A stretch of 64,000 nt of DNA from Amborella trichopoda (lineage: Eukaryota > Streptophyta > Magnoliopsida > Amborellales > Amborellaceae): NCBI RefSeq assembly GCF_000471905.2, contig NW_006495273.1, forward strand, positions 3,794,078-3,858,077, given 5' to 3'. The translations under genes and the position numbers were made by a program. The notes under the pieces were generated by a model, which worked only from the letters and a program-made list of their open reading frames with translations, was not told the DNA's origin and ran no database searches. Positions 1 to 21,425 of the stretch are shown in pieces (position 1 is the first letter of the stretch; each line of letters starts with the position of its first letter).

Positions 1-168
1 TGCTCTTCTGTTTTAATATCATTGTTTTCCTTGGTGTTAATTCACAATCTCTGCAGTTTTTGTCCAAAATCCATCTCTAACATGGATTTTGGAGGAGGCC
101 AAGATCCGCATGGATTTTGGAGGACGCATCTAGAGTGAAGGACTCGCCGAAACCTTGTCCAATGGTTA
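1..168. other. Left edge, hairpin-forming repeat, no gene
   Basis: No gene is seen here. The motif CATGGATTTTGGAGGA occurs twice (near 79 and 108), and the first copy pairs with CCAAAATCCAT just before it to form a hairpin. A similar hairpin of CCAAAATCT and AGATTTTGG occurs near 42380-42410, so this is probably the end of a dispersed repeat cut by the window edge. Confidence 0.35.
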
Positions 169-547
169 AAGGGAAATGTTTATATAGAGCCTAGGCTCTA
201 AACAATCAAATTAGAGCCTATCTCAAAATTTTCATTAGAAGAGGTTGTTTTGATGATCTAATATCATCAAATTGGTCATCTCGACGTCAAGATGTATAGA
301 TATGAAGAAAAAAATAGATATTAAGTTTTAGAAATAGTGCATCTTGTAACGCATTTTTAAACAATCAATTTTCAAGTTTTCATAGATCTGCCTGATCTAC
401 AGTATTTTTGAATCTTTAAATTTTATAACAAAATATAATTGAATGCTATCATAAAACTTTCTAATATCAAAATTATATTTCTCAATACCATTTGAGGATG
501 AGATCTAATTTGATTGTTTAGAGCCTCGGCTTTATACAAACCTCACC
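169..547. mobile_element. MITE family A, copy 1 (Mutator-like)
   Basis: A non-coding element of about 380 bp whose ends are inverted copies of the segment AGAGCCTAGGCTCTAAACAA plus ATCAAATTAGAGCC. It is homologous along its length to 28728-29120. Putative 9-bp target duplications CAATGGTTA (160-168) and CATTGATAA (548-556) match imperfectly, suggesting an old insertion. A 9-bp duplication and long inverted ends are typical of Mutator-derived MITEs. No transposase is encoded. Confidence 0.65.
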
Positions 548-637
548 CATTGATAACAACGTAAACCACGTCAAAATGTCAATGAGCTGGTAAATACCGA
601 ATACCAAAAATTAATAATATGGTCAATTTTTTCATGT

Positions 638-1033
638 AGGTGTGGTTTGTATAGGGCTGACGCCCTAAACAATTAAAAGTAAGGTATACTTTCAAATAGT
701 GTTAAAGATGTTGTTTTAGAACCAAAAATTATGGGATGGCCTAAAAATTTATTTGCATATCTAATCCTAAAACTTAAAGCTCCAAAAATGGTTCAAATAC
801 GAGGAAATATATGAATATTTGAAAATCTTAAAAATTGAAGGTCTAGAAAATTCTTTACAAGATGCATTATTTTCAATACTCGAAAATCTATGTTTTTTTC
901 ATTTTCATATATCTTGAATTCGCGACAATCACTTTAAGGATTTTCGAAGATCAAAATAATCTCTTATAGTGAATTTGTGAGATGCACTTTAGTTTAATTG
1001 TTTAGGACCTCACTTTTGTATAAACCTTTTCCT
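638..1033. mobile_element. MITE family A-related copy in the ribulose kinase upstream region
   Basis: The left end reads GGTGTGGTTTGTATAGGGCT and the right end is roughly its inverted complement (TTTAATTGTTTAGGACC followed by TTTGTATAAACC). The interior differs from copy 1 but matches the partial copy at 46002-46127, so this is a sister subfamily. It ends about 280 bp before the kinase start codon and so probably sits in the promoter region. Exact ends are uncertain by a few bases. Confidence 0.55.
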
Positions 1034-1310
1034 TTACATATTTATCGAGACAAAGGAAAATTGATCCCTTTGTTAAAACAAATCCATCTAACTTCCTCCT
1101 TTTTCCTTCTTTATGCCTCTGAGCAAGTGTACAAGGTGATCGCAAGGGATCACGAAATGGATTTTCTTTTGTTTTTCCTTATCCAGTGAGGGACTTCAGG
1201 CCGTAGAAGAAGCGGGGATCGCTGATCAGAGGCTTTAAAGTTTCATTCCCCAAGACAGGCATCTTAGCTGAGCATCTACCAAAATAATGAAAAAGTGAGA
1301 AGCTGAAAGC

Positions 1311-12086
<10,776 letters not shown>

Positions 12087-12159
12087 GTTGAAACTTCAAC
12101 AAAGAGTTGGTTTCTTGAATTGAGTATGCTTTAGTGTGCAATTTTGTATAATATATATA

Positions 12160-12200
12160 TAGTTTTATCCCAACTATTTGAGATCGGCTTTTTGTGTAAT
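12160..12200 (-). mobile_element. RTE LINE 3'-end remnant in the kinase 3' region
   Basis: ATCCCAACTATTTGAGATCG matches the conserved RTE 3' end seen at 10730-10750 and 62648-62670. It lies about 75 bp beyond the kinase stop codon, so probably in the 3' untranslated region. It is very short and may be an old truncated copy. Confidence 0.4.
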
Positions 12201-14876
12201 GTATGCTGCGAGATTAAAATATTTATCATTTCTATTTCTATTGTTGTTTTACCGATCTAGCTATCCAAGGTATACCTGGCGGATCTAAGAGTTGGGGTAT
12301 CCATTGCATATAAAATAAAAGCAAAACAAAAGAAAAGGTGCTTCAATAATTTTACATTGGCGATAAATATGTAGAACTTTTTCTCGTTTTTTTTTTTTTA
12401 TGACAATATGTGTGACTTGTTTTACATGGATAACCTTTATTGTCTTGGCTCCCACAAAGAAACTATTGTTTCAGTGCGCCCTTACTAAAAACAACGCAAG
12501 AGTATGTCCAAATTTTTTTTAGAACATAAGGAGTGTTGAATATATGCTATACTTGTTATGACCAATCATATGATGGAATCTAACACAGAATGCGACATGT
12601 TTGGTTCGTGTGAATATATTTTTTAAAAATTATTTTCACATGAAAAAATTCTTTGATGTGGTCGTGTGGTCTAAGTGTAAGAACATTTTTATATCAATTA
12701 GTTGTTAATTGGTGTGAAAATATACAATGACCAATTGATACGAATGAATATGACCGCATGAGACAATTTTTTCTTATACAAGATACTTTTACGTGAACCA
12801 AACGTGTGGCTATGCACAAAAATTTGCATACGCACCGACAAATATTTTTGTCAACTTTTGACACGAAAAAAGATTTACGCAATACACAGACATCATGTAT
12901 GATGGAAAAGTAAGTTTTGAAATCCATCTTTTGCAAATAACAATGGCTTTTACTTTGTTTTTTAATTTTGGACATAGCACCACTTTAAAGGATTTGATAA
13001 CATTCTGATCATTTTTGTTATTGTGTTTTATCAACCGTGACATTTTTCCTTCACAAAAGATTCCAGTGGAGAAACGAGCCTTAAGTATTACAAAGGATAA
13101 AGGAAACGCTTTATGTGATGGCGAGAAGCATAGATATAAAATAATTAAAAAGTGCAATCCAGTATATATAAAAAAATAAAAAAATTAATGCCATACTTTG
13201 TGTAAAAATGTGAAATCCATAATACTACTTTTAAATTCCAAAAGTGTAATTGATTTCTCAGGAAAAACCCAAAAAGATAATACTTAATAAATTTGGCGCA
13301 TATCTCTATTGATTTCTCAATAAAAACTCATGTGCGTAGGACTCAAATGATCACCATTAAGGTTGGTACAAATCTCTAAAAAAATCAAATCGTACACGCA
13401 TGTGATAACTTTTATAAAGATATGTGCCAAATTTAATGGTGATCATTTGAGGTCTTACATACATAGGTGTGGAAGTGTCTCATAGGATCATTACTCATAA
13501 TAATATTGATCTTTATGTATGTTTTCTAAAAAAATAATATTTAATGTTATTATTATTTTTGCACTTCGATAGTGATATTATGATCACAAGCATATTCCAG
13601 TCATCCAAGATCTCTATGAGGGGGTTCAGCTTCGTAAGAAATGAGTAATATCTTATTTCTCCTTTTTTTTTTTATTCACATAAGGAACGATGAACCACCT
13701 TGAGTAATATCTAATTTCTCTTTTATTTTTATTTTTGTATTCACATAAGGAACAATAAACCGCCTTAAGTATGGGGCAATTCCATGTTAGACCTGGGGCA
13801 GTCATAAAACTACCTTAGACTTCTAAATATTGTAAAATTGACAAATTAACAATTTTACCCCTCTTTTCAAACAAAATATTAGGACTTCTTTTTCTCTCAA
13901 CTTCCACTTTCTCCTATGGTTTCTTCTTTATTCTCTCTCATTGAAGACCCAAATTTTTAACCTTTTCCCTCCCTCAAGTTCTCTTTCTGAAAACCCAACC
14001 TATTATTCATTCGTGTCAAAATTGAAGGTATTTTCAAAGCATGAAATTTGAGAAAAGATGAAAATGGATTGTGTTTTTAGAGAGAGAATGAGGGGAGAAA
14101 ATAATGGATTGGCCTTTTAGAAAGAGAATGTGAATGTGAATGTGAGAGTGAGATAAGGGAAGAATGTGTTGCGTTTTTAATGAGAGTACGTGTGCGGGAT
14201 GAAAATGGTCGAGTTTTCAAAAGGGGATTACGAGAGGAAGAAACTATGAAAAAAAAAAGGGAAATTTTCGTATAGAACCTTAATTTCTCGTATTATTTCA
14301 TGTTAGAGCTTCCTTTCGTTTTTGTTTCAAACGGCATAAAAAAATCCTTAAAGATATCACCATACCCTCTCATCTCTTATTTCTCTCTTTTATTAAATTT
14401 TGATTATAAAAATTGGCTTCAACAAATCTTTTTAGATTACGGGTTGAAGAGCAAACCTAAGGATAAAAGTGATAATAGTTTGATCGATTAGGAATAGTGA
14501 TTATTTTTAAACAGAACTAACAATGTCGAATTGAATATTAATTTTCGTGTAATCATGTTTGCTTTGATTTATGAATTTTTTCTTTTCTCTTGCCTTGAAA
14601 ATTAGTATCGTTTAATTTGCATACAAAGATCATATGTTACATCAAGTCAACTGATGTTTCACTAGCCTTGTGTTTGTATGCAAAGATAATTGGGAATTTT
14701 TTTCCGTTTTTTAAGATATATCTATTTTGAAACTTCATAACATTTTTTCCCAAAAAAAAAAGACCGAAGCACCCATTTTTGGCTTTTCAAAAATTGAAAT
14801 CATTAAAATTTTTGGTTTTTCAAAAACCAAATTTTTTATATTTTTTTGAAAAACCGAAAAAATTTTAAATTTTATT
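12201..14876. other. Intergenic, AT-rich, with small repeats
   Basis: No gene recognised. An inverted repeat near 13349-13385 and 13424-13457 (AAATGATCACCATTAA against TTAATGGTGATCATTT) suggests a hairpin element, and 13475-13490 (CATAGGATCATTACTCAT) resembles the right end of the Mutator-like element at 54528-56104. A 60-70 bp unit with AGTAATATC, TTATTTCTC and ATTCACATAAGGAAC is tandemly duplicated at about 13641-13770. Confidence 0.4.
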
Positions 14877-14885
14877 TTTAATTAT

Positions 14886-16460
14886 CGGGAAAATATCTGT
14901 ATACCCTCTTTTTAAGTTCCATTTCTTCACGATTTCAAAACATTTATGACTGCATAAATATCTTATGTATTATATCTTTTAACTCCTAAGACTAACTATA
15001 TCTCTTTTAACCCTATTTATTTTTAGCTCAAACAATACAGGAAAAAAAACCTCCTTTTCTAGACACCCTCATCTCCCTCTATAGTCTATCGCGTTTCCCC
15101 AAACATCCCTCTCTCCCCACGTGTTTCCCTGAAGCCTTTCTCTCCCCATGTTTCCCCAAACTTCTCTCTCTCAAACAGGGGAATTCGCTACTTATATGAC
15201 TGGTGCCAATTTAGTAATGAAATATTGTTCTTTAATGCGGCCGTTGCTCTTATTCGGCATTTAGTAATGTGGCTATTGAAAAAATGGAGAATAAAAATGT
15301 AAGTTTGCCCCAAATTACAACTCTTGATTTTGTGGCGGTGGCCATCACCTTGTATTTGTTACAGGTTTAAACTCATTACCGTCTTTCAAATTAATATTTA
15401 AACCAACCATGAAACTAATTATGAGTCTTCTTTCTCAGTCTAAAACAGTGGTACTTCCTTACAATCTTAGGCATTCTTTTTCTCACTCTAACCTCTTAAC
15501 ATTTATCTCCAACCAATATCTCGTATTTAGGCTTAAGCTCGTGAGAATTCTGCCTCTAATTCCTTACTCTCTAATCCATTAACATCTCTCTAATCCATCA
15601 AAATTTTTACTAATTCTGGGTATCTCTGACGATAGCATCTCTCTAGTTCATCTTAGCCCATTTCCATCTCTTTAATTGGAGTTAAAACTAGTGAAATTTT
15701 TCATAAATGGTGATTCTAGACTTCCTCTAAAACACACTCTCTCTACAATACTAAAGAGAACCCGATTCTGGACATGGCGATGACATGCTTGCATATATTC
15801 TACAATACTAAAGAGAACCCGATTCTGGACATGGCGATGACATGCTTGCATATATTGTTTATGGTGTTTTCATAATTATGGGGTTTCGCAAAGGCGACTC
15901 CAAGAATTTTACGCACCCCCAAATTCCTTCAAAAGAAAGGGGTTTCTTCCCTTATGGTCCAACAGGCGTCTAAAATGTAGCCGCGATTATTTACTTTAGC
16001 TACATAAGTTATGATGCAGTCTCTACAATGGTAGAGCCGCAGAGGAGGTGAAGGAACCTGCTGATATAGCAATTGGGGTCTCTGGTTCGGTTGTTCTCGT
16101 TAGAGTGCTCTACTCTTTAATGGTTGTTGCCATGGCCAAGTTAGTCTCTTAATGATGCAGTAAAATCTCTCTCTAACTTGTGGTAGGGTTGGGGGAAACA
16201 CGGGGCAGATGGAGGTTTTGGGTAAACACCGGGGAGAGAGAGGGGTTTGGGAGAATCACGAGAGAGAGTTGGGGTTTAAAAAAGAAAATGAATTTTTTTT
16301 TTCATCTTTTATTTGTGCTAAAAAGATGCGAAAAGCAGCAAAGTTAATCCAGAGAGTTAGAAGATATAATAAATAAGATCTTTATGCATGACATATGTTT
16401 TGAAACTCTAAGTTTGTTGAGAAATTAAACTTTAAAAGTGATTGTCTAGAGATATTTTCT
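14886..16460. mobile_element. Non-autonomous Mutator-like element, about 1.6 kb
   Basis: Long imperfect terminal inverted repeats of roughly 280 bp (14888-15170 against 16190-16460). Matched landmarks are GAAAATATCT, TTTCAAAACAT, TTATATCTT and the TTTCCCCAAAC stretch. It is flanked by perfect 9-bp duplications TTTAATTAT (14877-14885 and 16461-16469), the Mutator-superfamily size. The interior has no transposase reading frame. Confidence 0.7.
15743..15856. repeat. Perfect 57-bp tandem duplication
   Basis: Two adjacent copies (15743-15799, 15800-15856) beginning CTACAATACTAAAGAGAACC, with no difference that I can see. It lies inside the Mutator-like element at 14886-16460. Perfect identity beside diverged inverted repeats suggests a recent duplication, or an assembly artefact. 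Confidence 0.85.
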
Positions 16461-16720
16461 TTTAATTATTTTAATACCTAAAATATAAATATGATATGCT
16501 AAAGTGTCTTTTTGGTTAACATGTCTGCACTATATTTTTTATTTTTAATTATAAAATTTAAAACTTAAAAAATAGTATAGATACGACATATCTATGAAAA
16601 TTGATGACCCAAAAATACACCACAGCGAACATTAGACCCTTGATTTCGCCATCCACTCTATCATTGGAACTTGTTAAGTACCATTCTTTTATAATGATAT
16701 AAACCCAGTAAGTATGCTAA

Positions 16721-18600
16721 GGGCCTGTTTTTGTACATGGACTCCTAATATCTTGGATGTTGTCAAAATCCACTGTTTGGATTGTTTAATGACAATGATA
16801 CTTAAAATTATGAAAATCAAAATCATGAAAATAAAACCTATATTTCCATGATTTCCTTTCCACACTCAAACCTGTTTTCTTTTTATTCCAAGACCCATGG
16901 ATTTCACTTATTGGGTCTCTCAACCGGAAAGATATGGAGCATTTGGTAGGTATGAAAATTTTAGAGAGAAAGTACCTAAATTTTTTTAAAAGAGAAACTA
17001 TCTCAAAAATTTTAAAGAGAAAAACTATATCAAATTTTAACTTTTAGAGAGAAAAAGTATGTTAAAATTTTAGAAAGAGAAAGTACCAAATTATTTTAGA
17101 GAGATGAACTATCTCAAAATTTTAGAGAAAGAAAATATATCAAATTTTAACTTTTAGAGAAAAAATATATTAAAATTTTAGAGAGATAAAAGTACCAATT
17201 TTTTAGAGAGCTAAACTACAGCAAAATTTTAGAGAGAAACTATTTCAAATTTTAAGTTTTAGAAAGAAACTATCATATTTTAGAGAGAGAAACATGCAAA
17301 TTTTTAGAGTGAAACTATCTTAATTTTTTTAGAGAGAGAAACTATATTCAATTTTTTAGAGAGAGAAACAATCTCATATTTTGATTTTTAGAGAGAGTAA
17401 CTATATCAAATTTTAGAAAGAGTATCTAAAAAGTTTTAGAAATAGAAATTATCTCAAAACAATTTAAAGGGAGAAACTATATCAAATCCTAAGTTTTAGA
17501 GAGATACCGTATTCTTAAAATTGTAAAGAGAGAGTATTCTTAAACTTTCATTGAGAAACTAATTATAAATTTTAGAAAGAGAAACGGCCAAAATAAAATT
17601 TAGAGAGAGAAATATCTCATTTTTTAGAGAGAGAAAGTATCCTGAATTTTGAGTTTTAGAGATAAACTATCTTGAATTTTGAATTTTAGGAAGAGAAAAT
17701 ATATTAAAATTTTAAAAATAGAAATTATATCAAATTTTAGATAGAGAAATTATCTAAAAAATTTTAGAGATAGAAACTATCCCAAATTATTTGGAGATGT
17801 TTTAGAGAAAGAAAATTTATTAAAATTTTAGAGAGATAAACTATATCAAATTTTAAATAGAGAAAGTACATCAAATTTTTAGAGAGAGAAACTATCTCAA
17901 AAAAAAAATAGAGAGATAAAGTATCTCAAAATTTAAGTTTTAGAGAGACAAAGTATCTCAAATTTTAAACTTTAGAAAAAGAGTAGATCAAAGTTTAGAA
18001 ATACACTATCAAATTTTAAAAGGATAAAGTATTTCAAAATTTTAGAGAGAGAAACTATCTCAAACTTGAAGTTTTAGAGAGAAAGCATTTTAAAATTTAA
18101 ATGAGTAACTATACCAAATTTTAGAGAGAAAAGTACATAAAATTTTTTTAAAAAAAGAAACTATTGCAAAACTTTTAGAGAGAAATTATCTTAAATTTTA
18201 GCTTTTAAAAAGAGAAAATATCTTAAAATTGGGGAGAAAAACTATATCGTATTTTAGAGAGAAAAACTACTTAAAAATGTTCAAAAAGAAAAACTATCTC
18301 AAAAGTATTGAAGAGGAGAACTATCTCAAGTTTTAAATTTTAGAGAGAGAAATTATTTCAAATTTTTAGATAAATTTCAAATTTTAAATTTTGAATAGAC
18401 AAGATATTAAATTTTAGAGAGAGAAATTTTATCAAAACATTTACCAAACAATAGACAGAGTACTGATGGCAAGAAATCCGTAAATTTTGTATAATTTAAC
18501 CAAACAAGATATTTGTGGAATCCATTATAAAAATCCTTGATATTGAGAATCCATATATCGCCTGAATTTCTTCATAATTCCCACCTATCGAAACGAGCCC
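16721..18600. mobile_element. PIF/Harbinger (Tourist)-like element swollen by a minisatellite
   Basis: Ends are GGGCCTGTTT (16721) and its imperfect inverse AAACGAGCCC (18591-18600), with the 3-bp duplication TAA on both sides (16718-16720, 18601-18603). Sub-terminal stretches also pair loosely (CTTGGATG and ATCCTTGATATTG; CTGTTTGG and CCAAACAAG). This is the layout of Tourist-like MITEs. The 1.88 kb length is unusual and is explained by the internal minisatellite. Confidence 0.5.
16960..18436. repeat. Degenerate minisatellite, unit about 25 bp, 1.5 kb
   Basis: Several dozen imperfect copies of a unit close to TTTTAGAGAGAGAAACTAT followed by CTCAAA. Unit length and sequence vary, and many units carry an extra AAATTTTAAG block. 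It is strongly purine-biased on the plus strand (GAGAGA). It ends about 370 bp before the PPR start codon. Confidence 0.85.
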
Positions 18601-18789
18601 TAAATTTCCCTTATTTCATTAGACCCTTGATTTCCCCATATAACGCGCATTTAGACAGAGAGTCATCAGCAATGTTCCTCGTGGGCATGACCTGTTTTCT
18701 TAGCGACGGTCGGGCGCCGCATCTGTAAATTGTATTCAAATTGAGTGGTTGCAGATCCATACGCCATGTTAATTTCCTCTATCTAGGCC

Positions 18790-18822
18790 ATGTCGTTGCA
18801 GGCCTCTAATGTCGATTCCTAG
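18790..18822 (+). promoter_or_regulatory. Upstream ORF overlapping the PPR start codon
   Basis: ATG at 18790 opens a ten-codon frame ending in TAG at 18820-18822. It overlaps the PPR start (18809) in a different frame. If the transcript begins upstream of 18790, ribosomes would meet this ATG first, which would reduce PPR translation. Whether the transcript includes it cannot be seen. Confidence 0.4.
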
Positions 18823-20560
18823 GCCAAAGCCTTGCAGTATCTATACCTATTTCAATCCCTTCTTACCAGAAAACCAGCAGACCCTAAATGCCATATCCAC
18901 AGCTGTTCAAAGCAGGGCAAATTTTGACTCCTCTCTCCGGAAATTAGTCCCCAATTTAACAGCAAACCACGTTGTTCACCTTATTTTCTCTCATCCATCA
19001 CAAGACCCACCTTCTCTACTCTCTTTCTTCAAATGGGTTGCTGCCCAAAAGGGTTTTCGCCACACCATTCAGTCATATTGCGCCATGACCCACTTTCTTT
19101 CTCTACACAGGATGGTCCCTGAAGCTCTCTCTCTCCTCAAAACTGTGGTCTCTCGCAAGGGCCGAGACTCTGCTTCTTCGGTATTTAATGCGCTCCTCGA
19201 AACCCAAGGGGAAGATGTGCAATGCCATGACCAACGTTCTCGCTCTACATCTTTTGAGCTTCTGATGAACGTTTACATTGATTCTGGCTTCATATCAGAT
19301 GCAATTCAATGCTTGAGACTGGTAAAAAAACATGGTTTTAAGCTTCCATTTCAAGCATGCAATTACCTTATGGACTGCATCATGAAATCGAATACTCCAG
19401 CTGCTGCTTGGGCCTTTTACTCTGAGATTCTGGACTATGGGTTTCCACCAAATGTTTATACTTTCAACATGATCATGCATTCATTCTCTAGAATTGGAAA
19501 AATTAAGGAAGCACAGCTCTTGTTTCGTGAAATTGGGAATCGAGGGCTCACTCCCTCTGTGGTGAGTTTCAACACTCTGATCAATGGTTTATGCAAGAAG
19601 GGTGATTTAGAGGGCGGGTTCTCTTTGAAAAGGTTAATGGTGGAAGAGGGAATTGCACCTGATGTTGTAACTTACAGTGTGCTAATCAATGGCTTATGTA
19701 GAGAGAGAAAGATTGAACAAGCTTGTGATTTGTTTGATGAAATGAATGAGAGAGGCCTGGTCCCTAACAGCATCACCTTCACGACTCTCATTGACGGCTA
19801 TTGTAAAGAGGGAAACATAGAAAAAGGTCTGCAAATATATCAAAAAATGATGAAAAAAGGCTTGAAACCAGACCTAGTAACGTATAATTCACTAATATAT
19901 GGGCATTGCAAAGTGGGGGAATTGAAAGAAGCAAGAGAGCTTTTCTTTGAGATCAGAAAGATGGGTTTGAGGCCTGATAAGATAACCTACACAACTTTGA
20001 TTGATGGTTTCTGTAAGGAAGGAGATATAAAAGCTGCCATGGAAATTCGAAGAGAAATGGTGAAGGAAGGAATTGAATTGGATAATGTAGCTTATACTGC
20101 TCTCATTGCAGGGCTTAGCCGAGAGGGTTGGATCCCTGATGCACAAAAAGCACTTAGGGAGATGCTAAGAGAGGGGTTAACACCTGATGTGGCCACTTAC
20201 ACAATGGTGATTGATGGCTATTGTAGGAGAGGTGACGTGATGATGGGGTTTAAGTTATTGGAGGAGATGAAAATTAATGGAATTGTTCCTGGAGTGATCA
20301 CATATAATGTACTCATGAACGGGTTGTGTAAACAAGGGCAGATGAAGAATGCAGGGATGCTTTTGAATGCTATGCTTAACCTTGGGATTGCGCCTGATGA
20401 TGTTACATATAATATATTGTTGGATGGGCGTTGCAGGAGTGAGGGATCAAAGGAACTGGTAAAGTTGAGAGGGGAGAAGGGGCTGGTTTCTGATTATGCA
20501 GCTTATTCATCTCTTATCAGTGAGGTTGGGCAGAGGTCCAGAGATCGTGGGGCTAGATGA
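18809..20560 (+). CDS. P-class pentatricopeptide repeat protein, intronless (583 aa)
   Basis: Single open frame of 583 codons. From residue 181 to 530 there are ten consecutive 35-residue PPR motifs in perfect register (starts 181, 216, 251, 286, 321, 356, 391, 426, 461, 496), then a degenerate 32-residue motif (531-562). Less regular repeat-like helices cover about 146-180. Motifs show the usual TYNxLIxGxCK and GLxPD signatures. No E, DYW, SMR or LAGLIDADG domain is present, so it is P-class: a sequence-specific RNA-binding protein, presumably acting in mitochondria or plastids. The best match in memory is Arabidopsis At1g09680, itself of unknown target. The first 25 residues (MSIPRPKPCSIYTYFNPF) could be a targeting sequence but are not diagnostic. 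ATG 18809 is the first in-frame start. It lies alone between the kinase gene and the MATE gene. Confidence 0.93.
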   Translation: MSIPRPKPCSIYTYFNPFLPENQQTLNAISTAVQSRANFDSSLRKLVPNLTANHVVHLIFSHPSQDPPSLLSFFKWVAAQKGFRHTIQSYCAMTHFLSLHRMVPEALSLLKTVVSRKGRDSASSVFNALLETQGEDVQCHDQRSRSTSFELLMNVYIDSGFISDAIQCLRLVKKHGFKLPFQACNYLMDCIMKSNTPAAAWAFYSEILDYGFPPNVYTFNMIMHSFSRIGKIKEAQLLFREIGNRGLTPSVVSFNTLINGLCKKGDLEGGFSLKRLMVEEGIAPDVVTYSVLINGLCRERKIEQACDLFDEMNERGLVPNSITFTTLIDGYCKEGNIEKGLQIYQKMMKKGLKPDLVTYNSLIYGHCKVGELKEARELFFEIRKMGLRPDKITYTTLIDGFCKEGDIKAAMEIRREMVKEGIELDNVAYTALIAGLSREGWIPDAQKALREMLREGLTPDVATYTMVIDGYCRRGDVMMGFKLLEEMKINGIVPGVITYNVLMNGLCKQGQMKNAGMLLNAMLNLGIAPDDVTYNILLDGRCRSEGSKELVKLRGEKGLVSDYAAYSSLISEVGQRSRDRGAR

Positions 20561-21425
20561 ATGTGTGATTGTTGTACAGTATTCCATGACTGTTTTAGAG
20601 GGGAATTCAGAGAATAAGTACACATGTTATTGGGATTACGGCCCCTCTCTCATACACACGCGCATGCATCTGCACATTATTTTTGCAATGAGAGTTAAAA
20701 TAGCCCAAGAAGGATACTCTACTTTCGTAACTTATATAAATTCTGAATGCTCTAATTTATCAAGTCAGAGAGCACAATGTCAACCGGAACTCAAGTCCAA
20801 TCCTTTCATAAATGATACAACTCTCTCGGCAAGCTTTTCATCAACCCAAGACCAGCTGCTGCAAAAAAATGGCACCCAATTATATTCCTTGGCTGGCTCT
20901 GCTCTGTAGGGGCAATCTTCATTGCCACACACGAATACAAATTGAGTTTAACTGTATACAACCATATAAATCTTGTATGTTTTCTACATCATCTATGCAT
21001 TCCTTCAATTTTAAGAATAAGAGATGAAGCAAAGGATGACGGTCTAGAGAGACCAAACATATATCTGCAAACAAAGCTTCGGACTTCTCACTCATCTGAT
21101 CAATTTCCAAGGCCACGTATGTACCACTGGAAGAGGCTAAATTTCTCTCAACTGGCAAAGCTTCCAAATCTCTTTCTAACAAAGATTTTGAATTTTTTTC
21201 CTCCATGAAAGCTTTCAAATCCCTCTCTGCCGACAAAGCTTCCAAATCTTTCGGAATTGAAAAACCTTTGGAATCCCTCTACTAAAAGGGACACCACAAA
21301 TTTCATTTAAAATATTTTATAAAAATACTAAAAATCAAACAATATTTTAGCGTGACATTCTGACGAGCATTCCCAACCCTCATTCAGATTGAATGGTTGA
21401 GAAATGGTGTAACATATAGTCTACA
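20561..21425. other. Intergenic region downstream of the PPR gene
   Basis: No gene recognised. The minus strand of 21120-21290 carries a short repeated motif (AAGCTTCCAAATCTCTTTCT, AAGCTTTCAAATCCCTCTCT, AAGCTTCCAAATCTTTCG) that translates as repeated DLEAL or DLKAF blocks in a 108-aa open frame (20919-21245, minus). I do not recognise it. It could be a relic of a coding repeat or a chance frame in a local tandem repeat. Confidence 0.35.

Noticed and set aside
16960-18436. Regularly spaced repeats that could be mistaken for a CRISPR-like array
   Set aside because: Units are adjacent, degenerate and without unique spacers, and the context is a plant genome. It is a minisatellite.
20496-20909. 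137-codon plus-strand frame overlapping the PPR 3' end
   Set aside because: It overlaps the PPR gene in another frame, has no signature, and runs into untranslated sequence.
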